From REEP01 sp964517265 (GTDB taxonomy: Bacteria > Pseudomonadota > Alphaproteobacteria > Rhodospirillales > Defluviicoccaceae): 15,854 nucleotides of DNA. The stretch is from contig CAZFBS010000056.1 of the NCBI GenBank assembly GCA_964517265.1, positions 1 to 15,854 of the forward strand, read 5' to 3'. The translations under genes were made by a program, and so were the position numbers. The notes under the pieces were generated by a model. That model saw only the letters and a list, made by a program, of their open reading frames with translations. It was not told the DNA's origin and made no database searches. Below are positions 1 to 7,414 of this stretch, piece by piece (position 1 is the stretch's first letter; the number at the start of each line of letters is the position of its first letter).

Positions 1-490
1 CCATGGCCTGACTATGGTCAACCGATCGACCAAGCACGAAATTCCTGACAGTCCCAGGATATTGAGCACAAAGCCAGCGACAATGTGGAACTTGCCAATG
101 CCCCGCACACCGCACAGGCTGACGGTTCGCTCGAACTCATCTACCGGCATCCAGCTCTCGACCAGCCAAGACCCATCCTCACGCCTTACCGCGGCAACTT
201 TCTCGGCCTCGCCCGCTTCCGGCAAGTCCCCTGCAACAGTCTCAGGAACATTGGTGGTGGTGATCACAGCCGGCAGGACGGCGTACTTGTCCACGACACT
301 TACAAGGTGCTGTCCAGCCGAATTCATCAAGTCCAACAGCATCAGGAGGGAAGATTGGGCATGCACGCCCAGAGGCTTCACCCACGCCCAGAGGCTTCAG
401 CGCGCGCCTCTCGAGATGGTACGGCGCACCTGGCGCCGCATTCTCGAGCACATCACGTGTATGGGCGATACTGACGATCTCCTTGCTGAT
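1..490 (-). pseudogene. HlyC/CorC (TlyC-type) CBS-domain protein remnant, 5'-truncated and frameshifted
   Basis: Translating the minus strand in two frames gives pieces that line up with the C-terminal half of HlyC/CorC family proteins: the end of a first CBS motif (IVSIAHTRDVL, about 478-446), a second CBS-like segment (LLDLMNSAGQHLVSVVDKY), then the transporter-associated CorC_HlyC domain (VRREDGSWLVESWMPVDEF, and VAGFVL near 60-80). A 19-bp tandem duplication at 364-399 shifts the frame; with one copy removed, the reading is continuous from about 490 to base 1. The N-terminal DUF21 membrane part and most of the first CBS motif are absent, with an in-frame stop at 494-496. The second CBS region is also eroded: family members usually have VVDEYGG and GLVTLTD where this has VVDKYAV and AVITTTN. 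The remnant runs off the left edge. Family members are thought to act in metal-ion (Mg/Co) homeostasis, but this copy should be non-functional. Domain assignment is by recognised motifs only. Confidence 0.72.
364..399. repeat. 19-bp tandem duplication inside the CBS/CorC remnant
   Basis: The 17-base string cacgcccagaggcttca occurs at 364-380 and again at 383-399, a period of 19 bases. On the minus strand both copies read LKPLGV or VKPLGV, but in different frames, because 19 is not a multiple of three. Deleting one copy joins the upstream and downstream halves of the gene in a single frame, so the duplication is the frameshifting event. Confidence 0.85.
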
Positions 491-503
491 CGATCAATTT
501 CCC

Positions 504-521
504 CCGGCCACCGAAAGCCGG
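504..521 (-). terminator. weak hairpin downstream of nrdJ
   Basis: CCGGC (504-508) can pair with GCCGG (517-521) around an 8-base loop, 38 bases after the nrdJ stop. On the minus strand it is followed by GGGAAATT rather than a run of T. It is only a weak candidate for an intrinsic terminator. Confidence 0.2.
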
Positions 522-558
522 TCAAGGAGCGCCTGCAAACTTACAGATAGATGGCGGC

Positions 559-3500
559 TCAGCTGCACTTGGAGTAACCGCAACTCGTACACGTATCGCA
601 GTCTTCCTGGCGCAGCAATGAAGGCGCCCCGCACTTCGGGCAGTGGCGGAACCGCAGATCTTGACCCTGCTCGGGTGCCTCCCCCGCCACCCCGTCGCCA
701 ACAGCCCTCGATTTGTCCGCATCGTTGGAATATTCCCGACAAGGCGCCGGCAGGAAGCCGATGTCGATCATGTGACGTTCGATCACCTCGCCAATGGCGG
801 CAAGCAGGCTCGGCACATAGCGGCCGCCCATCCATTGCCCGCCGCGGGGATCGAACACCGCCTTCAGTTCCTCGACCACGAAGGAGACGTCGCCGCCACG
901 CCGGAACACCGCGCTGATCATCCGCGTCAGCGCCACCGTCCACGCATAGTGTTCCATGTTCTTTGAGTTGATGAACACTTCGAAGGGGCGGCGGCGGCCT
1001 TCCTGAACAACGTCATTGACGGTGATGTAGGTGGCATGGTCACTGTCCGGCCAACGCACCTTGTAGGTCTTGCCCGGCAGCGCCTCCGGGCGGTCCAGCG
1101 GACGGAACATCTGGACAATGGCTCCGCTATCGCCAAGATCCCTTGGTTTCACCGGCATCCTCGGCACGTCCAGCGGCAATTCCGGCTGCGTCACCAACGT
1201 CTCCTTGCGGACCTCCAGAACCGCCCCGGTCACGTCATTGGGGCGGTAGGTCGTACAGCCTTTGCAGCCGAGATCGTAAGCCTGCAAATAAATGTCTTTG
1301 AAGTCCTCGAAGCGGATGCTCTCGGGGCAGTTGATCGTCTTGGAGATCGAACTGTCGATGAACTTCTGGACCGTCGCCTGCATCACCAGATGGTCATGCG
1401 GCGTCAGCCCCTGCGCGTCCACGAACGAGTCGGGAAGCGGCGCAGCATCGCCTCGGAGCCGTCGGAACTGCCGGTAGGCATAGTCGCTCACCTCCTCCTC
1501 CCGGCGCGTGCCATCCGGCATCAAAACCTGGCGGGTATATCGGAAGCTGAATACCGGCTCGATGCCGGAGGAAACGTTGCCAGCGAAAAGAGAAATGGTG
1601 CCGGTCGGGGCGATCGAGGTGATCAGAGCGTTGCGAATGCCGTGCTTGCCAATGGCCGCCCGGATATCTTCATCGAGGCCCGATACGTGCTCGCCGGCCA
1701 GATAACATTCGCGGTCGAACAGCGGAAACACGCCCTTCTCCGCTGCCAGATCCGCCGAGGCAAGGTAGGCGGCTCGCTTGATGGTCTTCATCCAGGACTC
1801 GCACAGCCGCACCGCATTGCCGCCTCCGTAGCGCGCGTCGCACATGATCAACGCGTCGGCGAGACCGGTCACGCCGAGGCCGATCCGGCGTTTGGCTTTC
1901 GCCTCATGCTCGTGCTCGGGCAAAGGGTAGCGTGAGACCTCGATCACATTGTCCATCAACCGCACCGCCGTACCGGCAATCACCGTCAGCTGATCCTGAT
2001 CCAGTCGGGCATCCGGAGTGAACGGTGCAACGACGAGACGGGCGAGATTGATGGAACCGAGCAGACAGTTGCCGTAAGGCGGAAGCGGCTGCTCGCCACA
2101 GTTGTGGACGTAGAACCCGTTAGCGTCGAAGGCGTTGACGCCTGGAACCCGGACGTCGTAGACATCGGCGACGCCAACCGGCTCGATGCTAGCCACCGTG
2201 ACGGTGAAGCGCTCGCGGTTCATCGCCCGGCGGTAGCCGCCCAGGAGGTTCGCCAGACGGGCAACCTTGTCGGTGTCCTCGAAGCCGATCACGTCGGCGA
2301 AGGTCAGGATATTCTCGCCCGAGACCACCAACTCGTGCTGTGCCTTGGTCTTGAAGCTGGTGTTGCCGCCCTTGCCGTCCGGTAGGATCGTGAAGCCGGC
2401 ATCGCGGCGATCTTGGTAGATCGTCGAGTTGATGCCGAGACGCCCGAGCATGCGCTGGGCGGCCTGGAGCAGGGTGAGATTGCTCTGCGCCAGGCGCACA
2501 GACACACCCTTCTCTTGTGTGCCGATCACTGTGCCGTCGGTATCAAACAGGCCACACAGGAAAGCTGCGGTGAACGCCGAACCCTCCCGCTCGATCTCCG
2601 GAGTGATGGTTTTGTGGCCCGGAACGATGCCGAACCGCTTGGCGAGCTCGGTCAGCGCGCCAGTCCCACACCGTAACTCGGTACGTCCCTGAACCTTCAT
2701 CCAGCCGGCAAAGTCGACGCGATGGGGCATGGTGCGCAGCGCCTTCTCGGCGCGCCGCATCACCGCGTTCGAGGCGGTGGCACCATCGGCGCTGCGCTCG
2801 GAGAGCCAGACCGAGAGCAGTGTCTTGTCAGCCTTAACCACGCCGTCGCCGACAAGGAGGCCAAGGAGGTAGCCCTGCTCAGCGGGGGCATTCCCTGTCC
2901 AACGACTGCCGCGCTGGTCGTGGATCACGATCTCATCGCCAGCCACGAGCTTGCCAGCCTCGATCCAGGACTTCTTGAGCGTCCAGCGTGTCTTCTTCGT
3001 GACATAGCGGACCAAGTGGTCTGCGGTGAGGGTAAGTGTGCGGCCACAAGTGGTGGTTAGCCTCAGAACGGGCTTGGTGCCCGTCTTGAAGAAGCCCTCT
3101 GGACCAGACAGCCAAGCCTTGCCGTCGGCGAGAGCAGTGAACGGAACGCCTATCAACTCAGCGACCTGGCGGGCACCAGCGCCGGTTTGAACCCAGGTGT
3201 CGGTCGTGACGCAGGGATTGGTGCCGTGAATGTTCTCGCAGTAATAGAGGTTGTTGAGGCGGTTGATGCGGTCGATGAAGATCACGCCCGGCTCCGCATA
3301 GCTATAGGTTGCCCGCATGATCTTGTCCCACAACACACGCGCCGGGACGGTCTTCAACGTCACGCCACCGAACTGCAGCGGCCAAGCCTTATCCTCTTTC
3401 ACCGCCTGCATGAATGCGTCGGTGGCCAGCACCGAGAGGTTGAACATGCGCAGGCGCCCCGGCGTCTGCTTGGCGTCGATAAAGTCCTCGATGTCGGGAT

Positions 3501-4008
3501 GATCGCATCGCATCACCGCCATCATTGCCCCGCGCCGGGAGCCGGCGCTCATGATCGTGCGGCACATCGAGTCCCAGACATCCATGAACGTGACCGGACC
3601 GGATGCATCGGCACCCACCCCTTCGACCGGCGCCCCCTTCGGCCGCAGGGTGGAGAAATCGTATCCGATCCCGCCGCCTTGCTGCAAAGTGACGGCCGCC
3701 TCCTTCAGCTGCTGGAAGATCCCGCCCATGTCGTCGGGAATGTCGCCCATGACGAAGCAGTTGAACAAGGTCACCCGCCGGCCGGAGCCTGCTCCGGACA
3801 GAATCCGCCCCGCCGGCAGGAAACGAAAGTCCGCCATTAGGTCGTAGAATCGCTGCTCCCACAACGCTTGTTCGCGCTCCGGTCGCGCCAGATCTTGCGC
3901 AACGCGTCGCCAGGTATCTTCCACGCTGCCGTCCACCGGCCGTCCGTCCGCCGTCTTCAGACGGTATTTCATGTCCCAGATCTGCCGCGAAATGGGTGCC
4001 GCCTGCAT
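559..4008 (-). CDS. nrdJ: adenosylcobalamin-dependent (class II) ribonucleoside-diphosphate reductase with intein
   Basis: Reduces ribonucleotides to deoxyribonucleotides for DNA synthesis, using a thiyl radical generated from adenosylcobalamin; it needs neither oxygen nor an activating partner. Numbering from the upstream ATG at 4017, the precursor is 1152 residues and becomes about 781 after removal of the intein (residues 269-639). Visible catalytic elements are Cys87 (VTLFNCF) and Cys651 (PPYGNC) as the substrate-side redox pair, and the N-x-C-x-E triad Asn267/Cys640/Glu642, in which Cys640 is the radical cysteine. LGCKGCTTYRPN lies at about 917-926. A C-terminal cysteine-rich tail (CPKC, CDTC, CGYSKCS) probably relays electrons from thioredoxin. 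I chose ATG 4008 (residue 4) because AGGAG at 4018-4022 touches the ATG at 4017 but lies 9 bases from 4008. The gene has its own promoter candidate and stands alone on its strand between plsC and the CBS/CorC remnant. Family assignment is firm. Confidence 0.96.
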   Translation of the reverse strand: MQAAPISRQIWDMKYRLKTADGRPVDGSVEDTWRRVAQDLARPEREQALWEQRFYDLMADFRFLPAGRILSGAGSGRRVTLFNCFVMGDIPDDMGGIFQQLKEAAVTLQQGGGIGYDFSTLRPKGAPVEGVGADASGPVTFMDVWDSMCRTIMSAGSRRGAMMAVMRCDHPDIEDFIDAKQTPGRLRMFNLSVLATDAFMQAVKEDKAWPLQFGGVTLKTVPARVLWDKIMRATYSYAEPGVIFIDRINRLNNLYYCENIHGTNPCVTTDTWVQTGAGARQVAELIGVPFTALADGKAWLSGPEGFFKTGTKPVLRLTTTCGRTLTLTADHLVRYVTKKTRWTLKKSWIEAGKLVAGDEIVIHDQRGSRWTGNAPAEQGYLLGLLVGDGVVKADKTLLSVWLSERSADGATASNAVMRRAEKALRTMPHRVDFAGWMKVQGRTELRCGTGALTELAKRFGIVPGHKTITPEIEREGSAFTAAFLCGLFDTDGTVIGTQEKGVSVRLAQSNLTLLQAAQRMLGRLGINSTIYQDRRDAGFTILPDGKGGNTSFKTKAQHELVVSGENILTFADVIGFEDTDKVARLANLLGGYRRAMNRERFTVTVASIEPVGVADVYDVRVPGVNAFDANGFYVHNCGEQPLPPYGNCLLGSINLARLVVAPFTPDARLDQDQLTVIAGTAVRLMDNVIEVSRYPLPEHEHEAKAKRRIGLGVTGLADALIMCDARYGGGNAVRLCESWMKTIKRAAYLASADLAAEKGVFPLFDRECYLAGEHVSGLDEDIRAAIGKHGIRNALITSIAPTGTISLFAGNVSSGIEPVFSFRYTRQVLMPDGTRREEEVSDYAYRQFRRLRGDAAPLPDSFVDAQGLTPHDHLVMQATVQKFIDSSISKTINCPESIRFEDFKDIYLQAYDLGCKGCTTYRPNDVTGAVLEVRKETLVTQPELPLDVPRMPVKPRDLGDSGAIVQMFRPLDRPEALPGKTYKVRWPDSDHATYITVNDVVQEGRRRPFEVFINSKNMEHYAWTVALTRMISAVFRRGGDVSFVVEELKAVFDPRGGQWMGGRYVPSLLAAIGEVIERHMIDIGFLPAPCREYSNDADKSRAVGDGVAGEAPEQGQDLRFRHCPKCGAPSLLRQEDCDTCTSCGYSKCS
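2101..3213 (-). mobile_element. NrdJ intein with LAGLIDADG homing endonuclease (371 aa)
   Basis: A self-splicing element lies in frame inside nrdJ, as residues 269-639 of the precursor. It begins with Cys269 (block A, CVTTDTW) just after HGTNP and ends with the block F/G signature VHN (His638-Asn639) before Cys640. Removing it restores the uninterrupted motif TNP-CGEQPLPPYG of ribonucleotide reductases. Block B is seen as LTADH (Thr331, His334). The central part carries two LAGLIDADG-like motifs, LLGLLVGDG (384-392) and LCGLFDTDG (487-495), each with its acidic residue, so the DNA endonuclease may be active. Reductase genes are classic intein hosts, and this insertion site before CGEQPLPP is a recurrent one. 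All residues needed for the standard class 1 splicing pathway (Cys1, TxxH, penultimate His, terminal Asn, Cys+1) are present. Confidence 0.96.
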
Positions 4009-4017
4009 CGACGTCAT

Positions 4018-4022
4018 CTCCT
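4018..4022 (-). promoter_or_regulatory. Shine-Dalgarno site deciding the nrdJ start
   Basis: AGGAG on the minus strand directly abuts the ATG at 4017, which is too close for normal initiation. It lies 9 bases from the in-frame ATG at 4008. This favours starting at the second methionine, three codons later. Confidence 0.6.
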
Positions 4023-4053
4023 GCTATGGTTGTGAAACGTGAACAATTAGAAA

Positions 4054-4082
4054 ACTCTATGAGTGAAGCACCTCTTCGTCAA
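4054..4082 (-). promoter_or_regulatory. candidate sigma-70-type promoter for nrdJ
   Basis: On the minus strand, TTGACG (4077-4082) and TAGAGT (4054-4059) are separated by exactly 17 bases. Transcription would begin near 4047 and give a leader of roughly 30-40 bases. An imperfect inverted repeat of the form TTGT...ACAA (about 4030-4046) overlaps the expected start of transcription and could be an operator. The leader is too short for a cobalamin riboswitch. Confidence 0.5.
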
Positions 4083-4192
4083 CGAAGTCGTTCCTGTTGC
4101 GTTCCTTGTTCTTTTGTCCGCCGCCGTGCCCACCCTATGGCCATTGGCGGGACCGTGGAAAATCAATCGATGGCGTTGGCTATCGCCGTATT

Positions 4193-4993
4193 TCAGGGCG
4201 GGCCTGGGGATTCCGTCCCTAGCGGATGGCGGGCCACGTCGCGACTGCGCTTGGCCAGCCGCCATTGCGGCGGAAGCTGCTGGTCCGCCTCGGCGCAGAG
4301 GCGGTCCGACGCGGATTCGATCTTCTGCTGCAGTTGGTGGAGAAAGCCCGCCCGGTCGAGCCCGCTCGGCATCGGCGGCAGGATTTCCACCGTGATCTCA
4401 CCAGGATACTTGCGGAACGCGCGCCGCCCCCAGAACACGCCCGAGTTCAACGCAACCGGGATCACCGGGGCCTTGTCCCGCCCATAGAGCCCGGACACAC
4501 CGGCGTGGTAGGGCTGCCTCTTTCCCGGCGCCACCCGCGTTCCCTCCGGAAAGATGACGACCTGTGAGCCCTCGGCAAGGGCCTGATTGGCACCTTCGAT
4601 CATCGTGCGCATGGCGCGAACCGGCGAGGAGCGGTCAATGCGGATACACCCTGCCTTGCGCATATACCAGCCAATCAAGGGAACCGCGAACAGCTCCCGC
4701 TTGATGGCGAAGACGGGATCGTCCATCAGCTGGTGAAAGATCATCGTTTCCCATGCCGACTGGTGCTTCGCCGCGATCACCGCCGCGCCGACGGGAAGCC
4801 GCTCCCGACCGACGATCCGGTAACGGATGCCGCAGATCACCGTCGCCAGGAAAAGCAGCCCACGGAGCCAGAACCGCGTGCCCGCCTGCATCGTCCGGCG
4901 CGACATCAAAAGCAGCGGCAGATAGAGGACGGCAAGCAGCGCGGTCCATGCGAAAAACGAAATCTGAAAAAGGAAGGAACGTATGGCAATCAT
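4193..4993 (-). CDS. plsC: 1-acyl-sn-glycerol-3-phosphate acyltransferase (PlsC-like)
   Basis: Transfers an acyl chain to lysophosphatidic acid to make phosphatidic acid, the second acylation in phospholipid synthesis, at the inner face of the cytoplasmic membrane. The 266-residue product has an N-terminal hydrophobic anchor (about residues 9-30) and a second hydrophobic stretch at about 43-56. The acyltransferase block I is KHQSAWET (His77, Glu82; H-x4-E in place of the common H-x4-D), followed by a CIRIDRSS motif near 116-123 and the FPEGTR block at 148-153. The start ATG at 4993 overlaps the stop of the upstream YdcF-like gene as ATGA, which indicates translational coupling; the frame is open further upstream, but that would overlap the neighbour heavily. 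It is the last gene of the ftsE-ftsX-ydcF-plsC run. The exact acyl acceptor is inferred from the family; other lysophospholipid acyltransferases share these motifs. Confidence 0.9.
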   Translation of the reverse strand: MIAIRSFLFQISFFAWTALLAVLYLPLLLMSRRTMQAGTRFWLRGLLFLATVICGIRYRIVGRERLPVGAAVIAAKHQSAWETMIFHQLMDDPVFAIKRELFAVPLIGWYMRKAGCIRIDRSSPVRAMRTMIEGANQALAEGSQVVIFPEGTRVAPGKRQPYHAGVSGLYGRDKAPVIPVALNSGVFWGRRAFRKYPGEITVEILPPMPSGLDRAGFLHQLQQKIESASDRLCAEADQQLPPQWRLAKRSRDVARHPLGTESPGPP

Positions 4994-5604
4994 GTCTTTT
5001 TTGCCCCGACGGCGGCTGCGCAGCTCTGGCGGATCCAGCTCAGCAGGAACTTGTTGTATTCGCTGACGATCAAGGCGGCGGTTCCCGGCCATTGCCACCA
5101 GGTCTTGATTTTGACGTCCTCAGGAAAAACCGGATGGGGAATCACCACCGCCTCGGGCATCGCGTGCCGGAACTCCAGAAGGCTTCTCGGCATGTGGTAG
5201 CTTGAGGTCACCAGCCGCAGTGAGCGGAATCCATGGTTGCGCATCCAGAAAGCGGATTCCGTGGCATTGCCGGCAGTATCGAGCGCGCCATGACCGGCAT
5301 CGACGCAGCATCGCAGATGTTCTCCCGGTTGCGGGCTTTTCCTGAGCAACTGATCGATCTCCACATCGCGATGCACCCCGGAGACGAGAAGCCGCCGTGC
5401 CAGTCCGCTGGTGACAAGATCAAGCCCCGTCGCAAGCCTCATGCTGCCGCCCGTGAGCACGACAATCGCGTCGGTGGGCGTTGCCTGATCGGCAACGTCC
5501 TGCGGGATGCTGCGCGCGAACGCAATCAGGCCACCGATCCAGCTCGCGAGCAGGATCGCGAGGAAAGCAGCAAGCAGGGTGCCGATCCCGCGCCAACTGA
5601 CCAT
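4990..5604 (-). CDS. YdcF-like DUF218 membrane protein
   Basis: A 204-residue protein with one N-terminal transmembrane helix (about residues 7-30), followed by a DUF218 domain: TDAIVVLTGG at 44-53, a long loop, then NATESAFWM (113-121) and LVTSSYHMPRS (131-141). The E-S and S-S-Y-H-M-x-R-S motifs are hallmarks of the family, which includes YdcF, SanA and ElyC, proteins linked to envelope and lipid-carrier metabolism; the biochemical role is unsettled. I chose ATG 5604, 29 bases after the ftsX stop, with GAGAGGG just upstream. Earlier TTG/GTG codons, including a TTG overlapping the ftsX stop, would add a basic segment before the helix and cannot be excluded. Its stop overlaps the plsC start. 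Confidence 0.85.
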   Translation of the reverse strand: MVSWRGIGTLLAAFLAILLASWIGGLIAFARSIPQDVADQATPTDAIVVLTGGSMRLATGLDLVTSGLARRLLVSGVHRDVEIDQLLRKSPQPGEHLRCCVDAGHGALDTAGNATESAFWMRNHGFRSLRLVTSSYHMPRSLLEFRHAMPEAVVIPHPVFPEDVKIKTWWQWPGTAALIVSEYNKFLLSWIRQSCAAAVGAKKT

Positions 5605-5633
5605 CCACCCTCTCTTGCGACGCGGAACCACGG

Positions 5634-6521
5634 TCAAACACGCGCCGCCAGAGCAAGATGGACGGTCACCCGTGTTGTGGCCAGCGTCAAGGCGGCGGCA
5701 ACAACCGGGACTGCCGCCAGTGCTGCCCAGTGCAACGGCGTCAGACGCAGTGCAAGCACGGTTCCGCTCGAAAGATCGGCGGCAATCCACTCCAGTGCCA
5801 GCAGGCTGGCGCCGGCGGCAGCGCCTCCCACGGCTCCGCCGAGCAGGGCATGCCTGAGGACAGGGCCGGTGAACTGGCGTGCGACAAAGGTATCGTCGGC
5901 GCCGATCAGGTGAAGGACCTCGATGGTGTCGTCATGCAGCCCGATCGCCGCCCGTGTGACCACCAGCACCGTTCCCATCGTGGCCAACACGATCGAAAGG
6001 ATCACGGCGACGCCGACGCCCTTCACGGTCGTGGCCAGCGTGCGCACGGCGGCAACCGATCGGCCATGATCGTCGACCAGCGCCGCGGGAACCGCGTTCG
6101 TCAACGTTTTCCGCAACGCCTCCATGTCCACCGTGGCCCCGGGAGCGAGCGTAACCTCGATCAGCCGCGGCAACGGAAGGTCCCGGGCGGCGTCGGTGCC
6201 GCTCAGCCACGGCGACAGCAAATCCCACATCTCATCATCGGACATCGGCTCGGCGCGTGCCACCCCGGGAGTCGCTCGAAGCACGGCGAGCGCCGCCGCA
6301 ACATCATCCGGCCCTTCCCCGTCCCCGCTTGGCGCGGCAGGCGGAAGCTGCACCGTGAGTACACCAGCCAAGCCCCGCTCCCACCCCGACGCGACCTGTT
6401 GAACGATCAGGAAACCGGCCACGGCCAAGGCACCGAGGTAGACCATGAACGCCATCAGCCATGGCAGTGTGCGGCCGACTGGATCACGGGACAAGCAGCG
6501 GCCGATTCGTCTTCCACGCAT
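5634..6521 (-). CDS. ftsX: cell-division ABC transporter permease FtsX
   Basis: Membrane subunit of the FtsEX complex, which couples ATP hydrolysis at the division site to activation of periplasmic peptidoglycan hydrolases through cofactors. The 295-residue protein shows the FtsX topology: a short basic cytoplasmic N-terminus, a first helix (about 19-41), an extracytoplasmic domain (about 42-165), then three helices (about 168-190, 222-246 and 263-285). Between helices 2 and 3 is the conserved stretch EVLHLIGADDTFVARQF (201-217). The ATG follows the ftsE TGA with no gap (TGAATG), so the two subunits should be translated together. The assignment rests on topology, this motif and position after ftsE. 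Confidence 0.9.
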   Translation of the reverse strand: MRGRRIGRCLSRDPVGRTLPWLMAFMVYLGALAVAGFLIVQQVASGWERGLAGVLTVQLPPAAPSGDGEGPDDVAAALAVLRATPGVARAEPMSDDEMWDLLSPWLSGTDAARDLPLPRLIEVTLAPGATVDMEALRKTLTNAVPAALVDDHGRSVAAVRTLATTVKGVGVAVILSIVLATMGTVLVVTRAAIGLHDDTIEVLHLIGADDTFVARQFTGPVLRHALLGGAVGGAAAGASLLALEWIAADLSSGTVLALRLTPLHWAALAAVPVVAAALTLATTRVTVHLALAARV

Positions 6522-7295
6522 TCAGTCCCGCTCCCCCACCGCCGTTCGCTTATCGCGCACCGGTCCACCCTGTTCTCGCCCGGTGTTTGTGTCACCCGTC
6601 ATGCCTGCGATTCCGTCCATCCGTAGCACGCCGTGCTCGAGCCAGAATCGCGGGTGGCCCGCGCGCTTGACCAAGTCATGATTGTGCGTGGCGATGAACA
6701 CGGTGGTGCCCACTCCGTTCAACTCCTCGAACAGATACATTAGCTTGCGCGCGATCCTATCGTCGACGCTTCCGGTGGGTTCATCGGCCACCAGTAACCG
6801 GGGGCGGCCGACCACCGCGCGGGCGATGGCAACGAGTTGCTGTTGCCCCCCCGAAAGCACGGCGGGACGGGCGTCGACGAAATCGATCAGATCCACCCAG
6901 GCAAGCAGCTCAAGGACACAGCGGCGCACCGTATCTTCAGGAGTGGCGATGATCCGCAACGGCAGCGCCACGTTGTCGAACACCGAGAGATGGCCGAGCA
7001 GGCGAAAATCCTGAAAAACCACGCCAATCTGTCGCCGCACCGCTGCCAGCCGCCGCCGTCTCATGGCGGCAACGTTGTGTCCAAACACGGTGACGAGGCC
7101 GCGGGTCGGTCGCATGGCCAGATACATCAGCCGCAACAAGGATGTCTTGCCGGCACCGCTCGGGCCGGTCAGAAAATGATAGGAGCCGCGACCCAAGACG
7201 AAGGTGATATCCCTCAGGACTTCCGGCCCATGCCCATAGCGGAGGCAGACACTCTGGAACTGGATGACGCTCTGGCTCTCGTCCTCGGTCGCCAT
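6522..7295 (-). CDS. ftsE: cell-division ABC transporter ATP-binding protein FtsE
   Basis: Nucleotide-binding subunit that powers FtsX during septation. The 257-residue product has all ABC motifs: Walker A GPSGAGKT (44-51), Q-loop in VVFQDFRLL (Gln95; the DFRLL continuation is typical of FtsE), signature LSGGQ (147-151), Walker B LLVADE (167-172) and the switch His204 (ATHNHD). After about residue 225 there is a polar C-terminal tail that makes it somewhat longer than the usual ~220-230 residues. I place the start at ATG 7295. A TTG at 7331 would add 12 residues, and neither has a strong Shine-Dalgarno, so the start is uncertain. It heads the operon and faces away from the MJ0042-type gene. 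Confidence 0.93.
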   Translation of the reverse strand: MATEDESQSVIQFQSVCLRYGHGPEVLRDITFVLGRGSYHFLTGPSGAGKTSLLRLMYLAMRPTRGLVTVFGHNVAAMRRRRLAAVRRQIGVVFQDFRLLGHLSVFDNVALPLRIIATPEDTVRRCVLELLAWVDLIDFVDARPAVLSGGQQQLVAIARAVVGRPRLLVADEPTGSVDDRIARKLMYLFEELNGVGTTVFIATHNHDLVKRAGHPRFWLEHGVLRMDGIAGMTGDTNTGREQGGPVRDKRTAVGERD

Positions 7296-7354
7296 CGCAA
7301 TCGGTTCGCTTTCATTGCCTTTACCAACCAATGGTGGTCCCCTACCCGTAGCGC

Positions 7355-7380
7355 GGCTTGCATTGCCCTAAGGGCAAGCC
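7355..7380. promoter_or_regulatory. nested palindrome in the ftsE / zinc-ribbon gene intergenic region
   Basis: GGCTTGC (7355-7361) is the inverse of GCAAGCC (7374-7380), and inside lies a second inverted repeat TTGCCC-TAA-GGGCAA (7363-7377). It falls between the proposed -35 and -10 hexamers of the plus-strand promoter, the position expected of a repressor operator. There is no T-run, so a terminator is unlikely. No regulator can be named from the sequence. Confidence 0.45.
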
Positions 7381-7386
7381 TATAAG
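7358..7386 (+). promoter_or_regulatory. candidate sigma-70-type promoter for the zinc-ribbon gene
   Basis: TTGCAT (7358-7363) and TATAAG (7381-7386) are spaced by 17 bases. Transcription would start near 7393, upstream of the ATG codons at 7406 and 7415. This argues against translation starting at the TTG at 7358, which would lie within the promoter itself. Confidence 0.5.
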
Positions 7387-7414
7387 CAGATCATCCATCA
7401 TACTCATGCTAGTA

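Noticed and set aside
14..550. Plus-strand open frame of 178 codons at the left end
   Set aside because: It lies antisense to the CBS/CorC remnant, whose minus-strand translation matches a known family; the plus-strand product resembles nothing I recognise and has no clear ribosome site.
494..943. Minus-strand 149-codon frame over the end of nrdJ
   Set aside because: It is a shadow of the nrdJ C-terminal cysteine-rich region in another frame, Arg/Gly-rich as expected of shifted GC-rich codons.
1036..1935. Long plus-strand frame (299 codons) antisense to nrdJ
   Set aside because: Antisense frames of this length are common opposite GC-rich genes; its composition is His/Arg/Ala-rich with no domain, and nrdJ is certain here.
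2101..3213. Reading the long insertion in nrdJ as a separate gene or an intron
   Set aside because: It is in frame without stops, begins with Cys, ends with His-Asn before Cys, and has splicing and LAGLIDADG blocks, which defines an intein.
4018..4192. Cobalamin riboswitch upstream of the B12-dependent reductase
   Set aside because: Only 175 bases are available and the predicted promoter leaves a leader of 30-40 bases; no B12-box-like sequence was seen.
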